Below are positions 21,318 through 33,419 of a stretch of 64,000 nucleotides of DNA, piece by piece (position 1 is the first letter of the stretch; each line of letters opens with the position of its first letter). The stretch is taken from contig JAPNXP010000004.1 in the NCBI GenBank assembly GCA_028753945.1, forward strand, positions 2,046,001 through 2,110,000, in the 5' to 3' direction. Made by a program: the position numbers and the translations under genes. Origin of the DNA: Hexactinellida sp. DTS-2022. Its lineage: Eukaryota; Porifera; Hexactinellida. Below the pieces are notes generated by a model that saw only the letters and a program-made list of their open reading frames with translations, was not told the DNA's origin and searched no databases.

Positions 21318-24300
21318 CGTGACCTACGTAATATAAGGCCATGGCACAGGACGTGAAATTTGGACTAAGGATATGTTACCAGGCCGACCCTATATTGAAC
21401 AAAGATTGGATGTAATATATTTTTGGTTGAATGTCTTGTTATGGGTTTATAAAAAATGCTTGTTAATTACCTTTTTGAGTAACCATAATGTGCTAGAATA
21501 ATTTCTATCAATGTCTTTGCATTATGTCTACTGTCACATTTTTATATTGTTTACTATATATTGAGTTCCTATCACAATTATTTTACGCACATATTCCCTA
21601 TACCATGCTCCACAATTTATTTATTATGAATGTACAAATATAATGTTTTTTCAAGATCTTTTAATCCATTACTCTTGCTTGTAGTTTATTATTCTCTTGC
21701 CAACTTATTAGCTAATCAATATTATATTATGCCTAACAAATGTTCAGTGCCGAGTTGTACAAGCAATTACAGATTCGCCCATGTTCCTAGTCCACCCCAT
21801 GTTCCTGTATTTACACCACCAACGAGTCCTCCAGAGCGTGTACATGTATGGCTACGAGCGATTCATCGTGAAAACATTTCTGACTTAAAGAATGTATTTG
21901 TTTGTGTAAAGCATTTTCGTGAAGAAGATATCATTATAAATTATAACGTCTTGCAGTCTGACGGTACCTATCGTAGTATACCTCGTAAAGATGCAAATTA
22001 TCTGACGATGCGGTACCATGCATTTATCCTAACTGTCCATCTTACCTCACTTCAATCCAAACAAAACCAGTTCGTTATTCTCGCGATGAGAAAGAGGCTG
22101 AATTATTTGAAAAAGCGATCAGACAGTCTAGATCAATACGTTACAGATAAAGTAGCTTATACAATCGACTCATATGAGCAACTTATAGAAAAAATCAATT
22201 TACTTCCTCTTCCTGAGGATTGGATACAGTGGAATTCCAACTCGAACTATGTACATTTTCTTAAGCCAACATACTTCAATGAACAATTGGAACTAAATTC
22301 TTCGATGACAATTGATTCTTCACTCTACGTTAGGGCTAAACGTGGTAGCGTTACTGTTTCTCTTAGCGTCAATACCATCAGCGACACCAGACAAATCGAA
22401 CTCCTCCTCATCGAAATAACAAGTTTTCAATTAACAACAGCGGAAGATCCGATTACAAATCAGTTGGATACATATGTCCATGAAGCAGCAGCTCAAATAA
22501 AATTAGCTATAGCCGAATGTGATTATTCAGACCAAGATTCAAAGAGTTTTAGTGGAAATACTTCATACAATCTCAACATGATTCAACAGAGACTGCAATT
22601 TATCCTCTGTCAAGTTGAAAATTCCCTCCGTTTCAAGAATCGTCGGCGATACAACATCATTACACAAGTTGTTGCTTTAAAGGTACACCTCATCTCTCCA
22701 GCTTGTTATAGTAATCTTCAATCGATCGAGTGCCTTTGTTTACCGAATCAAAGGAATATATTAAAATTGTGTTCCAATATTGGCTTAGAGAGTGAATTTT
22801 CAAGTTATCTCGAAAAAGTTACTTCTAATTTCACATCTCTTCAACGCAATATTATCATCCACATGGATGAAATCCATATCAAAGCAGACATCTCATACAA
22901 AGGGGTAAAATCATTGGTTCTACGCTTAATTCAAACGAGCCCACCAAAACTGTTTTTGCTGTAATGGTATCCAGTTTGTATCGAAAATGGTCAGAAATTG
23001 TACGTCTGTTACCTTGTTCCTGCACCTCAGCAATTGAACTAAAGCCTATAATTACACAACTAATTGGCGATATAGAAAATTGTGGATTGTCCGTTCATGT
23101 TATCTGCACTGATAACTATCCTTTGAATGTTAGTCTCTTCAAATTATTTTCACCAGATCAAAAGACATTAACACCCGAAGTTATACACCCTTGTGATCCA
23201 TATCGGCCATTGTTCTTGGTATTCGATTTTGTACATACGTGTATTCTAAAAACCATTCGGAACAATTGGCTCAATCTTAAAGACTATCAGCGAACATTTG
23301 TGTATCCCAGATTCGAAGATTTCAGTGTTCTTAATGCAGCTTCGTTTGAAGACATCCGCATGTTATACAAAACTGAACAACATTCTGTAGTTAAGCTCGC
23401 TCCTCGACTAACTGCTAAATCATGTTACCCTTCAAATTTTGAGAGACAAAATGTAAATCTTGCCTTAAAATCTTTTGATGAGTCTACAGATGGTGCTCTT
23501 AATGTATTTTCGAATTCTCGTTCAACTCACAGCAGAATTTGTTTCCTTCATCCTTAATATTTGGGAAGTATTCAACGTCAATGTTCCAAATAAAGACATA
23601 CGATTAAATTATGTATATTCAAAACAACTTGGACATAACGATTTTCGTTTTTCCTTTCTTTCCAAAGTAGTGGATTGGTTAGACTGTTGGTCATCAAGAT
23701 CAGAGAAAAATGAGAAATTATCTTCACTTTTAAGCATTCTTGTATGGCACTTCCTAAAATCGTTAATTTTCTCACTGAGAATAGACAGTTTCAATACGTG
23801 TTAAGCTCTCGATTACAGAATGATCCTCTCGAACATCATTTGGGCTCTATCGCATGATGTCTGGCGCTCAATACCACATCAGTTACTGTCAAATTCTGGA
23901 GTCTGAAAGAAGATTGGAATTGTCACATGTATTAAAATTGTTTTCCCAAAGTACAGAGACTGACACAAGTGATTGTAATTCACTAAAAGATTTTCTCGCG
24001 AATTTTTCAGGACAGACCACTGGACCCGGACACGAGTTAAATTTCTCCTTTGATTTGGAAGATTACATGGTAGAAATGGATGACCTTTCTCGAATTGTTT
24101 TGAAAGACGAAATTTTACAGTCCCTTGTATTCATCGCAGGCTATGCTGTTCATTCCTATATGAAATAGACTTCAAAATGTCAAGTATGTTTAAAATTTCT
24201 TACAGAAGATAAAGATATGCTTTTTGATAACCCGAAATTTCAATTAATCAATGTAATAGACCGCAGATCCCTCAAATGGCCATCTAATATAGTTGTGGAT

Positions 24301-24852
24301 TCCATTGTTATGGTTTGGAGATGCTTTTCAATAATAGAACAGAATGAACCTCTCTTGAAACTGTTTTCAACAGGTCCTTCACGGGAAATCCTAGTCCAAC
24401 TATCCCTTACACTAATTGAACTAGACAGTAATGAAGAATGGAGAAGAAGCTGTCAAAATTGCAATACATTTGGTTGGGATATTCTAAGTAAACTGATAAC
24501 AGTCACCAGCAACTGTATTATTGCTAACAAAGTGAAAAACGTAAATTCAGTATTGTTGTCAAGATGCGAAAATTGTAGGAAATTAAAGAAGTTCAAATTG
24601 AGTTAAAATAGTAAATAATTATCTGTTTATAATAGTCCTTTCCTAGTTCATTGTGTTACGTACAGAACATGCAACTGTACATGCGTATATCTGTTTTAAT
24701 ACTTTTACGCTTCATAAAGAAGCTACATTATGAGGATAACCAATCAAATAAACTATTTGAATTGATTTTGTGCTTTTTAAATCCGGCCTGGTGACATATC
24801 CATAGTCCAAATTTCACATCCTGTCCCATGGCCTTATATTACGTAGTTCACG
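21318..24852 (+). mobile_element. P-element-like transposon P2, 7-bp target site
   Basis: TIRs of about 70 bp: CGTGACCTACGTAATATAAG at the left, inverted at the right with about six differences, running through GAAATTTGGACTA and CACCAGGCCG. GTCCAAC is duplicated at 21311-21317 and 24853-24859. The element lies in the Harbinger Myb/SANT gene, whose frame joins across one copy of the duplication. Length is 3.54 kb. Confidence 0.92.
21729..24606 (+). pseudogene. THAP-type P-element transposase, P2 copy, several breaks
   Basis: I place the start at 21729 (MPNKCSVPSC) because it puts the first THAP cysteines at residues 5 and 10, as in P3 and P5; an upstream in-frame methionine at 21630 adds a hydrophobic stretch unlike the family. 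The THAP C-x-x-H reads CVKHF. The first DDE aspartate is in MDEIHI near 22865. A missing base in the GGGG run near 22900 shifts the frame, and the next block covers VICTDNYPLN (second aspartate), FDFVHT and FERQNVNLAL up to about 23505. Further shifts lie near 23510, 23740 and 23850; DPLEHH (glutamate region) and LYRMMSG follow. An in-frame TAG at 24166 precedes the C-terminal zinc-type C-x-x-C block, ending at 24606. It is dead but nearly full length. Confidence 0.9.
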
Positions 24853-25138
24853 GTCCAACATATTATCCATTTTGGCATCAATGCAGCGCAAAAGATTAAT
24901 TTTATCCAGTTCACTTTCTAACAGAGATTTCTTTAATGTTACATTTGTTAAGTTACCATCATCAGGTAAGCTTCGCTTTCTTGGTGGCCTTGTATCTTCT
25001 GCATTAGATACATCAGTCACTCATTGGGGATATTGGCAATGGGCTAGAAATATCAATTCCTCCATGTACTCCATCAAATAACTCCTTCCCCTTAATATAT
25101 TTCAGTTTGGCATTGAGTTCTGTGAGTTCGGCTGTAGG

Positions 25139-25656
25139 CAGCGGCGTAGGAACATTATTGTCTTTGGGGGGGCCGCGAAAATCATCAACATTATTTCTAT
25201 TGTCTCTTATTTTGCTAAATACTCTTCGAATTAATAATATTTCTTAAGGCTATCAAGAAATAAGATTGTTTAATAAAGTTTTCTTGCAGTAGTTTATTCC
25301 AAAACACAAAAAAAACAAATTTATTAGAAAATTAGAAAGCTAATTCAAAAGTATATCATAGAATAATTAATGGAATTATGCTATTCTCGGGAATATATAT
25401 GATATCCACAAATATATACTATGCATTCAACACTGTTTGTATATTTAACTATTATCAAGTGAGTGGCTTCATTATAAATGGATCAGTAATTAAGGGTATT
25501 CAATAATCCACAATAATCGCATCATATTTGCCGATATGCATATGCAGATAAAATGTTTATGATATATAGTAAATTCATTGGGGGGCAGGCCCCCCCAGTA
25601 TTGGATGTTGGAGGGGCCACGGGCCCCCGGCCCCCCCCCCCATTCCTACGCCCCTG
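25139..25656. mobile_element. hAT-type MITE, 8-bp target site, in the Myb/SANT gene
   Basis: CAGCGGCGTAGGAA is inverted as TTCCTACGCCCCTG, with GCTGTAGG exactly duplicated at 25131-25138 and 25657-25664. The outer parts hold G and C homopolymers. Confidence 0.92.
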
Positions 25657-25999
25657 GCTGTAGGAGACCCACCACCAGTTCTGCGAGCTGAAGAAATTTT
25701 GTCACATATTTTTGGCTTGTGATTGACCAATACATTGGACCACTTCTTAGAGATATCTTCCTTGTTCCTGAAGGTTCCATGGCTTCTGAAATTTCATTTT
25801 CGATGTTTTCCCAAACATGATTCTGGTCTTCATATGATAATGATGGAACTTAATGAGCAGTTTGGACTTATTCTCATGAACTAAGTCTTCTAACATGTAT
25901 ATATTATTTGAGGAATAATTCTTACCACGGGTCTTCAGCACCATTCCAATAGATCGAAGGATATACGTTGAACAGATAAAGGTATTATTGAATTATTGT

Positions 26000-26960
26000 T
26001 TGCTAATTATACATTATTGTGAATTATATATTATTCGAAAGTACGAGTTGTCACTGCCATAGAGTAAATTAAAAGTTCAAGACAGTAAATCAACTAGTAC
26101 GTAGATAGGAAAATCATCGGGATTACATAAATTTGAAAATCATAGTACAGTACATATTGGATATAGTGATTTATTGGATATAGTGAGCATTTTCCGCTAT
26201 AGGTCTGTCCCCGAGCAAATACCACACAAATTTTATTGGTTATAGTGATATCATTATTGGATATAGTGATAATTTGTGCACAGATTATACAAGAATATTG
26301 GATTTTTGACGTCCCCTGAACCCCATAATTTAATATTTACTGTATAAATATCGTTTCCATTAGAATTCGATAAGGAATTTGAATATACTTATGACATTAC
26401 AATTATTGACAATGTACACAGTATTAATATTTTAATTAGTTATTCATGGAAAAGTTATGCATAATAGAGAATCAATACTAACCTATGTAATATACAGCAA
26501 TTTACTCTATAAGCCGCAAGTTCATTAATAGTGCTGATTTAGTAATTTTTAAAGTTTAATCAAACAGGGGTATTTAATTAAAAATAGGAATTTTATCAGT
26601 GCATTTAATGAATTTACATTGACGGCGAAGTATCAAATTCTTAAAGAGGAAAGAGAATTTAATAAGATTTGAAGTAAAATCTCGATTTAACAAAAATATA
26701 TATTATTTATTCTTCAGTTCCTTTTTTTCCTCCAAGGAACCACTTTCGGCGTTTTGCAAATCTTTATGAGTAAGAAATTGCATCACAGGCATATTCCTCC
26801 CTAAATAATATAGAAGAAATAACCAATAATTAATGAAAGTTGGAATGAAACATCCAAAAAATAGATGGAAATTCGAGTAGAGAGCATATAGACTCAAAGG
26901 ACTGTACAATGAGTTTACTTTGGTTATGAGTTTTTACTACTTCACAAACAAAGACCATGT
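26000..26960. other. No gene; short array of TATTGGATATAGTGAT
   Basis: Between 26150 and 26290, five copies of TATTGGATATAGTGAT or close variants follow CAGTACA, like the left half of a mariner-type MITE whose right end is missing. The rest shows nothing recognisable. Confidence 0.5.
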
Positions 26961-26989
26961 AAACCCTTCAGCCAAGAGATTAATACTAC

Positions 26990-27606
26990 CTGAAACACTG
27001 TTGGAAAATACATTTTCGTACATTTGATTCTTTTTGTTTGTATATTCCGAATTGATTGAAGAAACTGGACGGTTCCAAATCTTATTTTGGTATATAGTGA
27101 TAACTTTTTGCGCCGGACAAGAATTTGAGGTTTCCAGTCAAAATTTCTTACACCTCGCTAAGTTATGACGTAATTGTCACATTTTCTGAATCATGGAAAT
27201 TCACTTAACGCACATAATTCGCTCCCTCTAAGGGAGATAAAAATCTGAAAATTAATAGGGCATGCACATTGATGATGTGGACATGGTGGCTTAATATCAC
27301 ATGTTGACGTCATATTAAAATTCACATTGTTAAATTTGACTATTTAGGCCTATTTACGCAATATCTTATATATTAAATCACAATGATTTGTTTGTTTTGT
27401 TTGTTTGTTTGTTTATTTGTTCAGAAATGATTGAGGAACTGGTAAGAGCAGCAGGCCCGAGTGCAAGTTGTAAGAACGCGCGTAGCGCGGACGAGCAGCT
27501 TGTATATATTAAATGTTAGAAGTATAAAAACCACACACCAGCGCGAAACCGTTGGTGTGGTTGTGTTCGGCCGCGAAGCTACCTTGAAAGCGAAACTCGC
27601 TAGTTG
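26990..27606 (+). mobile_element. Helitron-like non-autonomous copy (5' region and 3' hairpin end)
   Basis: The body follows the family seen at 28655: TGAAGAAACTGGACGGTT, ACACCTCGCTAAGTTATGACG and AATTCGCTCCCTCTAAG. The 3' part has ACCACACACCAGCGCG, CCGTTGGTGTGGTTGTGTT and ends CGCTAGT at about 27600-27606. Helitrons end in CTRR after a hairpin and insert between A and T, which fits. The 5' terminus is not sharp. A (TTTG)n tract lies at 27388-27420. Confidence 0.6.
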
Positions 27607-27639
27607 TTCATTATTTAGGTTGAGTATATGATTCAAGTA

Positions 27640-28230
27640 TGATTTTAATTATTTAATGGTTAATCATTATATAATACGTTAACAATGAAACTGTAATTAC
27701 AAGGATATGGTAAATTATTTGACAACAAACACATTACCTTGTCAAATATATCTATCGACGAAATTTTCAAGGTTTGTCTAGAAAAACATCGCCTCAAGGA
27801 AAAACAAATACAAATAAAGGTTAATGAATTTATGGATAAAATACAGTCTCATGAGTCTCCCCTCAAAATTAAAAATATAATATGTTATTTTGGAAATTTT
27901 ATTTGCCCCCTTCTCCCTCCTGGCTAAATTTTTCCAAACAATAGATAAGTAATGGCTGAAATATCAAAAATCTTTAAAAATCCTGCAAATCGATGTAACT
28001 ACATTTATGGATAGTGTACTTTCATCTCAGGGCCCACTTCAAATTGCACGGCAAATTATTCAGTCCTTTTCAAATGTTCCACTTTGTATTCCATTTTACT
28101 GTACCAAGTTGCTGTTGGGAGAAATTTCTAAAATCCAAACAAGATATATTGAAGGTTATCAAGCGATATCTTTTGGTAATATTGTACATAGACTTAAAAC
28201 TCAACGGTTCTCGACAGCTGTCATAAAGTT
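27640..28230. other. Open frames without recognisable family
   Basis: Two plus-strand frames (27739-27927, about 62 codons, and 28007-28318, about 103 codons) show no domain I can name. The second runs into the hairpin at 28235. I do not call them genes. Confidence 0.4.
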
Positions 28231-28234
28231 CATC

Positions 28235-28290
28235 CAGATTAATAGAAGAAATAATGCCAATTCGTGTGCATTATTTCTTCTATTAATCTG
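28235..28290. repeat. Perfect 23-bp hairpin
   Basis: The 23 bases at 28235-28257 (beginning CAGATTAATAGAAGAAAT) are exactly inverted at 28268-28290, with a 10-base loop. It is immediately followed by GGCCTATAGGCCTATTTACG, the start of the Helitron-like 3' module. Confidence 0.85.
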
Positions 28291-28395
28291 GGCCTATAGG
28301 CCTATTTACGCTGTGTAATCAATATTAGGAGTATATAAACCACACAGCAACCGCGACGCGGTTCCTGTGTGGTTGTGTTTGTGTTCCGTCTGCCT
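28291..28395 (+). mobile_element. Helitron-like 3' module fragment
   Basis: TTTACGCTGTGTAATCAATA, ACCACACAGCAACCGCG and GCGGTTCCTGTGTGGTTGTG match the 3' parts at 29470-29592. The final CTAGT is not seen. Confidence 0.55.
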
Positions 28396-28654
28396 AGCCA
28401 TACATTTATAACATTCAATGGTGTCTATTTGATATCCAATAATAACAATAATAACAGACAAGCTATTAGTTCTAATATTAGTTGATTAAAACGCGAATTG
28501 CTTATTGCGTATAATACTTATTATACCAAATACGCTATCCATCAGTACGTATTATACGCTAAATCTATGGTCAGGTGGGATGTACTCGAGATAAATTGAG
28601 TCGCATATTTTTAAATCTTATAATATCTCCAAATTTTCTTTGTTGCAAATATAT

Positions 28655-29093
28655 CTATACTATTAAAACACAAGGCTGGGTGTGTGCATACGTAATATTT
28701 ATATATATGTGTACATATTTGTTTGTATGTTCCGAGTTAATTGAAGAAAGTGGACGGTTTCCAAATGTGATTTTTGGCATATAGGGGTAACTTTTGGCAC
28801 CCGCCAACAAGTTGAGGTTTCCAATCGAAATTTCTCACACCTCGACAAGTCATGACGTCATTTGTCATATTTAGTGAATCCTGAAAATTCACCTAACCGC
28901 ACATAATTCCCGCCCTCTAAGAGATTAAATCTGAAAATTTAATAGAACCAACTTGTTGGCGGGTGACAAAAATTGCCCCTATATCCAAATGTCTCATTTG
29001 GAAACCGTCCAGTTTCTTCAATCAACTCGGAACATACAAACATATAATATATACACATACCCAAATTGGTTTGTGTTTTAATTGTAGTATACT
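28655..29093. mobile_element. Two Helitron-like 5' ends head to head (fold-back)
   Basis: TCTATACTATTAAAACACAA at 28655 begins a plus copy of the 5' region, and TTGTGTTTTAATTGTAGTAT near 29072-29092 ends a minus copy. The arms (about 200 bp each) share CGGTTTCCAAATG, ATAGGGGTAACTTTTG and CAACAAGTTGAGG in inverse order. TCTATACTA is a common start of animal Helitrons. Confidence 0.65.
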
Positions 29094-29230
29094 AGCGCGC
29101 TTCGCTTGCTAGGTCGCTTCGCGGCAGATCACAACCACACACCAACCGCTTTGCGGTTGGTGTGTGGTTTATATACTTCAAAACCTTGATTATAATGCGT
29201 CAATAGGCCTAAAATAGGTCAATATACAAT
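29092..29230 (-). mobile_element. Helitron-like 3' end, minus orientation
   Basis: Read on the minus strand the module ends CGAAGCGCGCTAGT, preceded by the CCGCAAAGCGGTTGG hairpin and TGTGTGGTTGTG. It abuts the minus 5' end at 29093, so two copies touch. Confidence 0.65.
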
Positions 29231-29289
29231 GTGAAATTTTTGTGATTACGTCATACGATAATGAGTTAGTATATTTGCAATCTGGTGTG

Positions 29290-29592
29290 ACCAGGTGTCG
29301 CATCATTAATGTCCATGAGGTTTCCACTCGAAATTTCTCACACCTCGACAAGTTATGACGTCAATGTCACATTTCGAGAACCCTGAAAATTCTGAAATTT
29401 GATTGCCAATGTGCTTACTCATTATCGCATGATGACGTAATTACTAATTTTCACATTTTTACTTCTACTATTTTAGGCCAATTTACGCTTTGTAATAAAT
29501 ATTAGGAGTTTATGAACCACACACCAACCGCGAAGCGGTTGGTGTGTGCTTGTGTTTTGCCGCAAAGGGACCTAGCAAGCGAAGCGCGTAGT
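29290..29592 (+). mobile_element. Helitron-like copy, plus orientation, truncated 5' side
   Basis: Contains CACCTCGACAAGTTATGACG, then AACCGCGAAGCGGTTGGTGT (hairpin) and CCTAGCAAGCGAAGCGCGTAGT at the 3' end. Confidence 0.65.
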
Positions 29593-29599
29593 TATAATT

Positions 29600-30295
29600 A
29601 TTTCACGAACATTCACTCCAGACTGTCTTCCCCTTGAATAGTCCGAGTCCAATCACCACCAAAGTAATATCTGGAATAGTTTGTGGTAGCGAAGGATTTT
29701 TGTCATTCGGCCTAGATAAATTGACTATTTTATAGCCAGAAATTGTAGTAAATTAATCGCTATTTCTGAACTGTTGACTCCTTCATACTCTGAAACAGGA
29801 GCTAATTCTTCGGATTCATATATTCATAACAGGAAATAGTTTCTTCATCTTTTCTTCTCATTTTCTCAGTAGAGTCTGCGAAATAAAGTTCGTATGATTT
29901 TTCGGGGATGATATTGAATTCCTAATAAGTTAATCAAAATATCTTTATCCATATAAATTATGCCATTTTAGCGCCTCTCTTGACATCTACACTATGACCT
30001 ATGACCATTATCCAGAATTTTTTAATATAAATATTATTTTAATGATAGAAAAAGAAAGGTATAATTAGTAGCCCATAGGCCAAATTACACTTATAAAATA
30101 AAACTACCCCTTATGAACCAAACACCTGGAGTTGATGATAATCTGAAGAAGCAGAGAAGGTGAGTGGAAGAGTTTCGGATGACATGGTGCGATAAAGTCG
30201 TTGTAGCAGTGTATTAGTATTTTTTGGTTCATGTGACGTATTTAATTAATTTTCTATTTTTAAAATTATTATTTATGTATTTCTATTAGTATATA
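29600..30295. other. No recognisable feature
   Basis: AT-rich, no open frame of note, no repeat recognised. Confidence 0.5.
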
Positions 30296-30299
30296 TATA

Positions 30300-30772
30300 G
30301 TGCCCTGCCAAAAGTATTCATACACAAGAATTTCTTAATTTACACTAATTATTTCACAGTTAATAATATTTAGGCTGAATTTAACTGCAGCACTATTCTG
30401 GTGTTTTATTAATTCATAAATTTTGCTATACGGCTGCGCACTAAGGTATAATTAAAAGCTACTCTATCTTTCACGGAAAATGAATTGAGAGCTGGCGAAT
30501 ATCTACATAACATTATTCCTATTAGTGTAATACATTTAGTTGGAAAATTACCATCGTAATTAGCTAAATACTAAATGCGAATCTATGGTAAGTCAATAAA
30601 CTGTTCTCTGTGATGTATAATATAAATTCCTGCTAAACCAATACAATACATGTAACTTTGACGATTAAAATTCTCCATTAATTCACTCAGAATGGTTGTT
30701 GGTTAGATAGAGTATATTCCATTAATTTCAATGTAAAAACAAGTATACAAATACTTTTGGTATGGCAGGGTA
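30300..30772. mobile_element. Tc1-type MITE (CCTGCCAAAAGTATTCATAC end)
   Basis: The left CCCTGCCAAAAGTATTCATA and the right AATACTTTTGGTATGGCAGG are inverted with a short indel, in a TATA context. The end sequence is very like Tc1-family TIRs. No transposase remains in the 470-bp interior. Confidence 0.8.
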
Positions 30773-30779
30773 TATTTCT

Positions 30780-32260
30780 CTACATGTTTTCATCCGTTGG
30801 TTAATTGGCCAGTTGATTTATTTAAATTATTTAAATGCTTTTTTTATTTTTTGGCTCATACCGAAGGGTCGATGGTATATTATTGATAGTTAATCAACCC
30901 ATGCGTGATCAAAGAATGTTTAAGGGTAATGTATAATACCTGTCCGACAAAATCCATAAATTGTCGAATTGCATTGTATTTTATGAATGGATACCTTATA
31001 GATCATATATGAAGCTCAAAAACTTTCACAGTCATCAGATCACAATGTTCCCCAAACAAATAATAGTGCCTATATTTTATAGAATAATGCTATATCTAAA
31101 ATAAAAATTATACATATTTACAAACATACGCGCTACTTTCGTCAAATTGTGACTTTTTATCAGAAAATTCCCCCGGCGTGCCCCTCCTATTTCTTCCTAT
31201 AGTTCCGAAACAAAATTTTTGTAATACAAATTCACTATGATCTGATTTTCGAAATTCAACGGTTTTGGATAGATCTCCATGAGGCGGAACTATTATATGA
31301 GACAGATTTCAAGAAATACTAAAACAGAACAAATGTATATAATACAGTAGAAAAATTAGTGAATATCAGGATAGAGATATTTAAATACTGTTGCAATTAA
31401 TAGTTCTAGTTATTGAAGCTAATCTGCCAGTTTAGACAGCTGTATATATTAAGAAAATATGAGGAGTAGATTAATAAAAATGTCACTATGAATTTTCAAA
31501 AAAACAAATGTTTTCTAGCGAAATTTTGTTTCAGAATTGGCAGTTAATCTATCAATAAAATCACAGCAAAACCTTCATGTGAATCAGATGAAATCTGAGT
31601 ATAGAAGTGCAATATGCTATACCACACCTTTAAATCTGTTAGTCTTTACTTTTAGGAATGGCCGTTTACGCTAATTTCGGAGGGAATACATGTTGTAAAT
31701 AGGTTTTGGTACACGATCATGCAATGTGCATGAATTCAAACAAACTGTACTGAAGAATCTTTCAGCTAATTTCTCCTTAATTGTGTAGACAAGTTCCCAT
31801 TTGTCAACATTGAAGAAATGGGAATTAACAAATAATAAAAACAAAATTGGAATGTACAAACTGGAGATTGTAAATTCACATTTTTTGAGTTGAATTTGTG
31901 TATGTTAAATATAAATCAATATCCCAGAGCTATACGTATGAACCATATAATATTTTTGGAAATATTTAATGAGATTTCTTGATAAGTATTTACGCGGGAA
32001 GACGAGAATGTGAAAGTGAAAGTGAAAGTTAATGGAATTTCAATTGAAAGTGAAAATGAAAAGTTATTTTCAAATCATACCTGGGTACCCAAGTCTTCCA
32101 CGGGGTAAATAAATAAATAAATAATTAATTAATAGTACATTTGAAGACTAAATTAGAATTCTCATTGAAGTATAAAAAGGAATCTTATGTATTATTAAAC
32201 ATTAGAGAAACGATTAATCTTAGAATATAGTATTAATTATTAGTTTAAATTTATAATTAA
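30780..32260. other. No recognisable gene
   Basis: Only simple repeats are seen: GTGAAA units near 32010-32030 and (AAAT)n near 32106-32130. Short open frames here have no family resemblance. Confidence 0.5.
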
Positions 32261-32264
32261 CAAG

Positions 32265-32530
32265 CACGCTTCGCTAGCAGGCCGCTCCCGGCAAGAACAC
32301 AACGACACGTAAATCGCGAATAGGTTGATGTGCGGTTAATTAATACTCAATTATAGCGTAAATAAGCCTTTAATGCACATTTGAGATTTTCGTCAAAATT
32401 CGATAATGACTAAGCATAGTATGTATAAATTGGTGTGACCAAAATGTCCGCATCAACTAATGTGATAAATTTTGAGTTGAAACCTCAACTTGTTTCCGGG
32501 GGCCAAAGGTAAGCCCTATATCAGGCCAGT
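32265..32530 (-). mobile_element. Helitron-like 3' module, minus orientation, diverged
   Basis: AGCACGCTTCGCTAGCAGG, a GGTTGATGTGCGGTT block, and AACCTCAACTTGTTTCCGGG correspond to the 29092 copy read in the same direction, with many changes. Confidence 0.5.
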
Positions 32531-33419
32531 GCAAACTCTTTATGATGTGGGTCACATTAAGATGCATACGATCTCTCGGCGCCGGGTAATGTTTGTGCTT
32601 TAAATATGTAGCATTAATGTAAATAACTATCTCTATAAAATATTATTGTTGGCGTGAATTGTTCACGGATATAGGTACTGCAGACGAGCGTTGCTATCAT
32701 AAGTATAAATATATATTTCGACAAGTAAATACGGTAAAGTTAGCATAGCGATGTGTCAATGGACTGTTCTTTGGCTAAGATTTGCATTGAAGTCCAAGAA
32801 ATTATATTTGATTTATTACAGCAGTTTGAATCAAATCAACAGTGAATGGTGATGCAAAATTTTCAAAGCTTCTTGGTAGGCGTCAAAACTGCCCTCCCCC
32901 TTTCTGAAAATTCTGCTCGGGGCGTTGTAATTTATTCAGAGTATCAGTTCAATTTGGTTAGTTGATATCCAATTAAGGTTTATCAAGAGATGCAAGTGGT
33001 CACTAATAGTCTCTTGTAGTCGGTTGTCCCAAAGTCGAATTGACTTGAAAACCCTTAATATGCCAGTCACAATTAGCTCTTTACCTGAAGCTTTGTATTG
33101 AGTTCATTGAAGTGAGTGGTTACGTAAATTAAAAAACGCTAAATCCAGCAACCACAATTCACAATAATAGTAAGACTAAGCATTTCTAAAGAGCAAATTC
33201 CATAATAATAAGTTAAAATGCTCTATTTATAACTAAATTCAATAATCATAAAAATGTTGTATCCGTTGGCAAAGTGTACCCATGTATAAATTTGGTTTGC
33301 AAACAAGCGCCTCAACTTAACCAACGTTTTCACAAATATTTCACATCGTAATATTTTCTCTCTATCTCAATAAGGAGATTTAAAGCACTTGACCTTATAA
33401 AGTTAACGGTAATGAGTAC

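Larger units (their letters stand above)
19331..25960. mobile_element. Decayed PIF/Harbinger transposon, left end and both genes, right end not found
   Basis: GGGCCTTATTCACTAAAC at 19331 resembles the TIR of the Harbinger MITE at 2920. A transposase relic on plus (19538-20981) and a Myb/SANT-like gene relic on minus (21250-25960) converge, which is the usual two-gene Harbinger plan. Three later insertions lie in it: hAT MITE 20113-20528, P element 21318-24852 and hAT MITE 25139-25656. I could not find an inverted CTTAGTGAATAAGG end downstream, so the right limit is only the last coding similarity. Confidence 0.75.
21250..25960 (-). pseudogene. Harbinger Myb/SANT-like gene relic, interrupted by P2 and a hAT MITE
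   Basis: On the minus strand from about 25960: RGKNYSSNNIYMLEDLVHEN, then (other frames) VWENIENEIS and FRNKEDISKKWSNVLVNHK, the tryptophan-spaced pattern of a Myb/SANT-like DNA-binding domain. A hAT MITE interrupts at 25656-25139. The frame continues with ELTELNAKLKYIKGK, RPPRKRSLPDD and KSLLESELDKINLLRCIDAK up to the P2 insertion at 24852. Beyond P2 it resumes in the same frame (LLGQILTQNKLQ) and stops near 21250. In Harbinger elements such a protein brings the transposase into the nucleus and to the TIRs. Frame breaks near 25740-25900 show decay besides the insertions. Confidence 0.8.

Noticed and set aside
21630..21728. Upstream methionine that would lengthen the P2 protein by 33 residues
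   Set aside because: Other P copies begin at M-P-x-K-C-S-V directly before the THAP cysteines.
28007..28318. Open frame of 103 codons as a host gene
   Set aside because: No recognisable domain; its end is made by a perfect hairpin and Helitron-like repeat.
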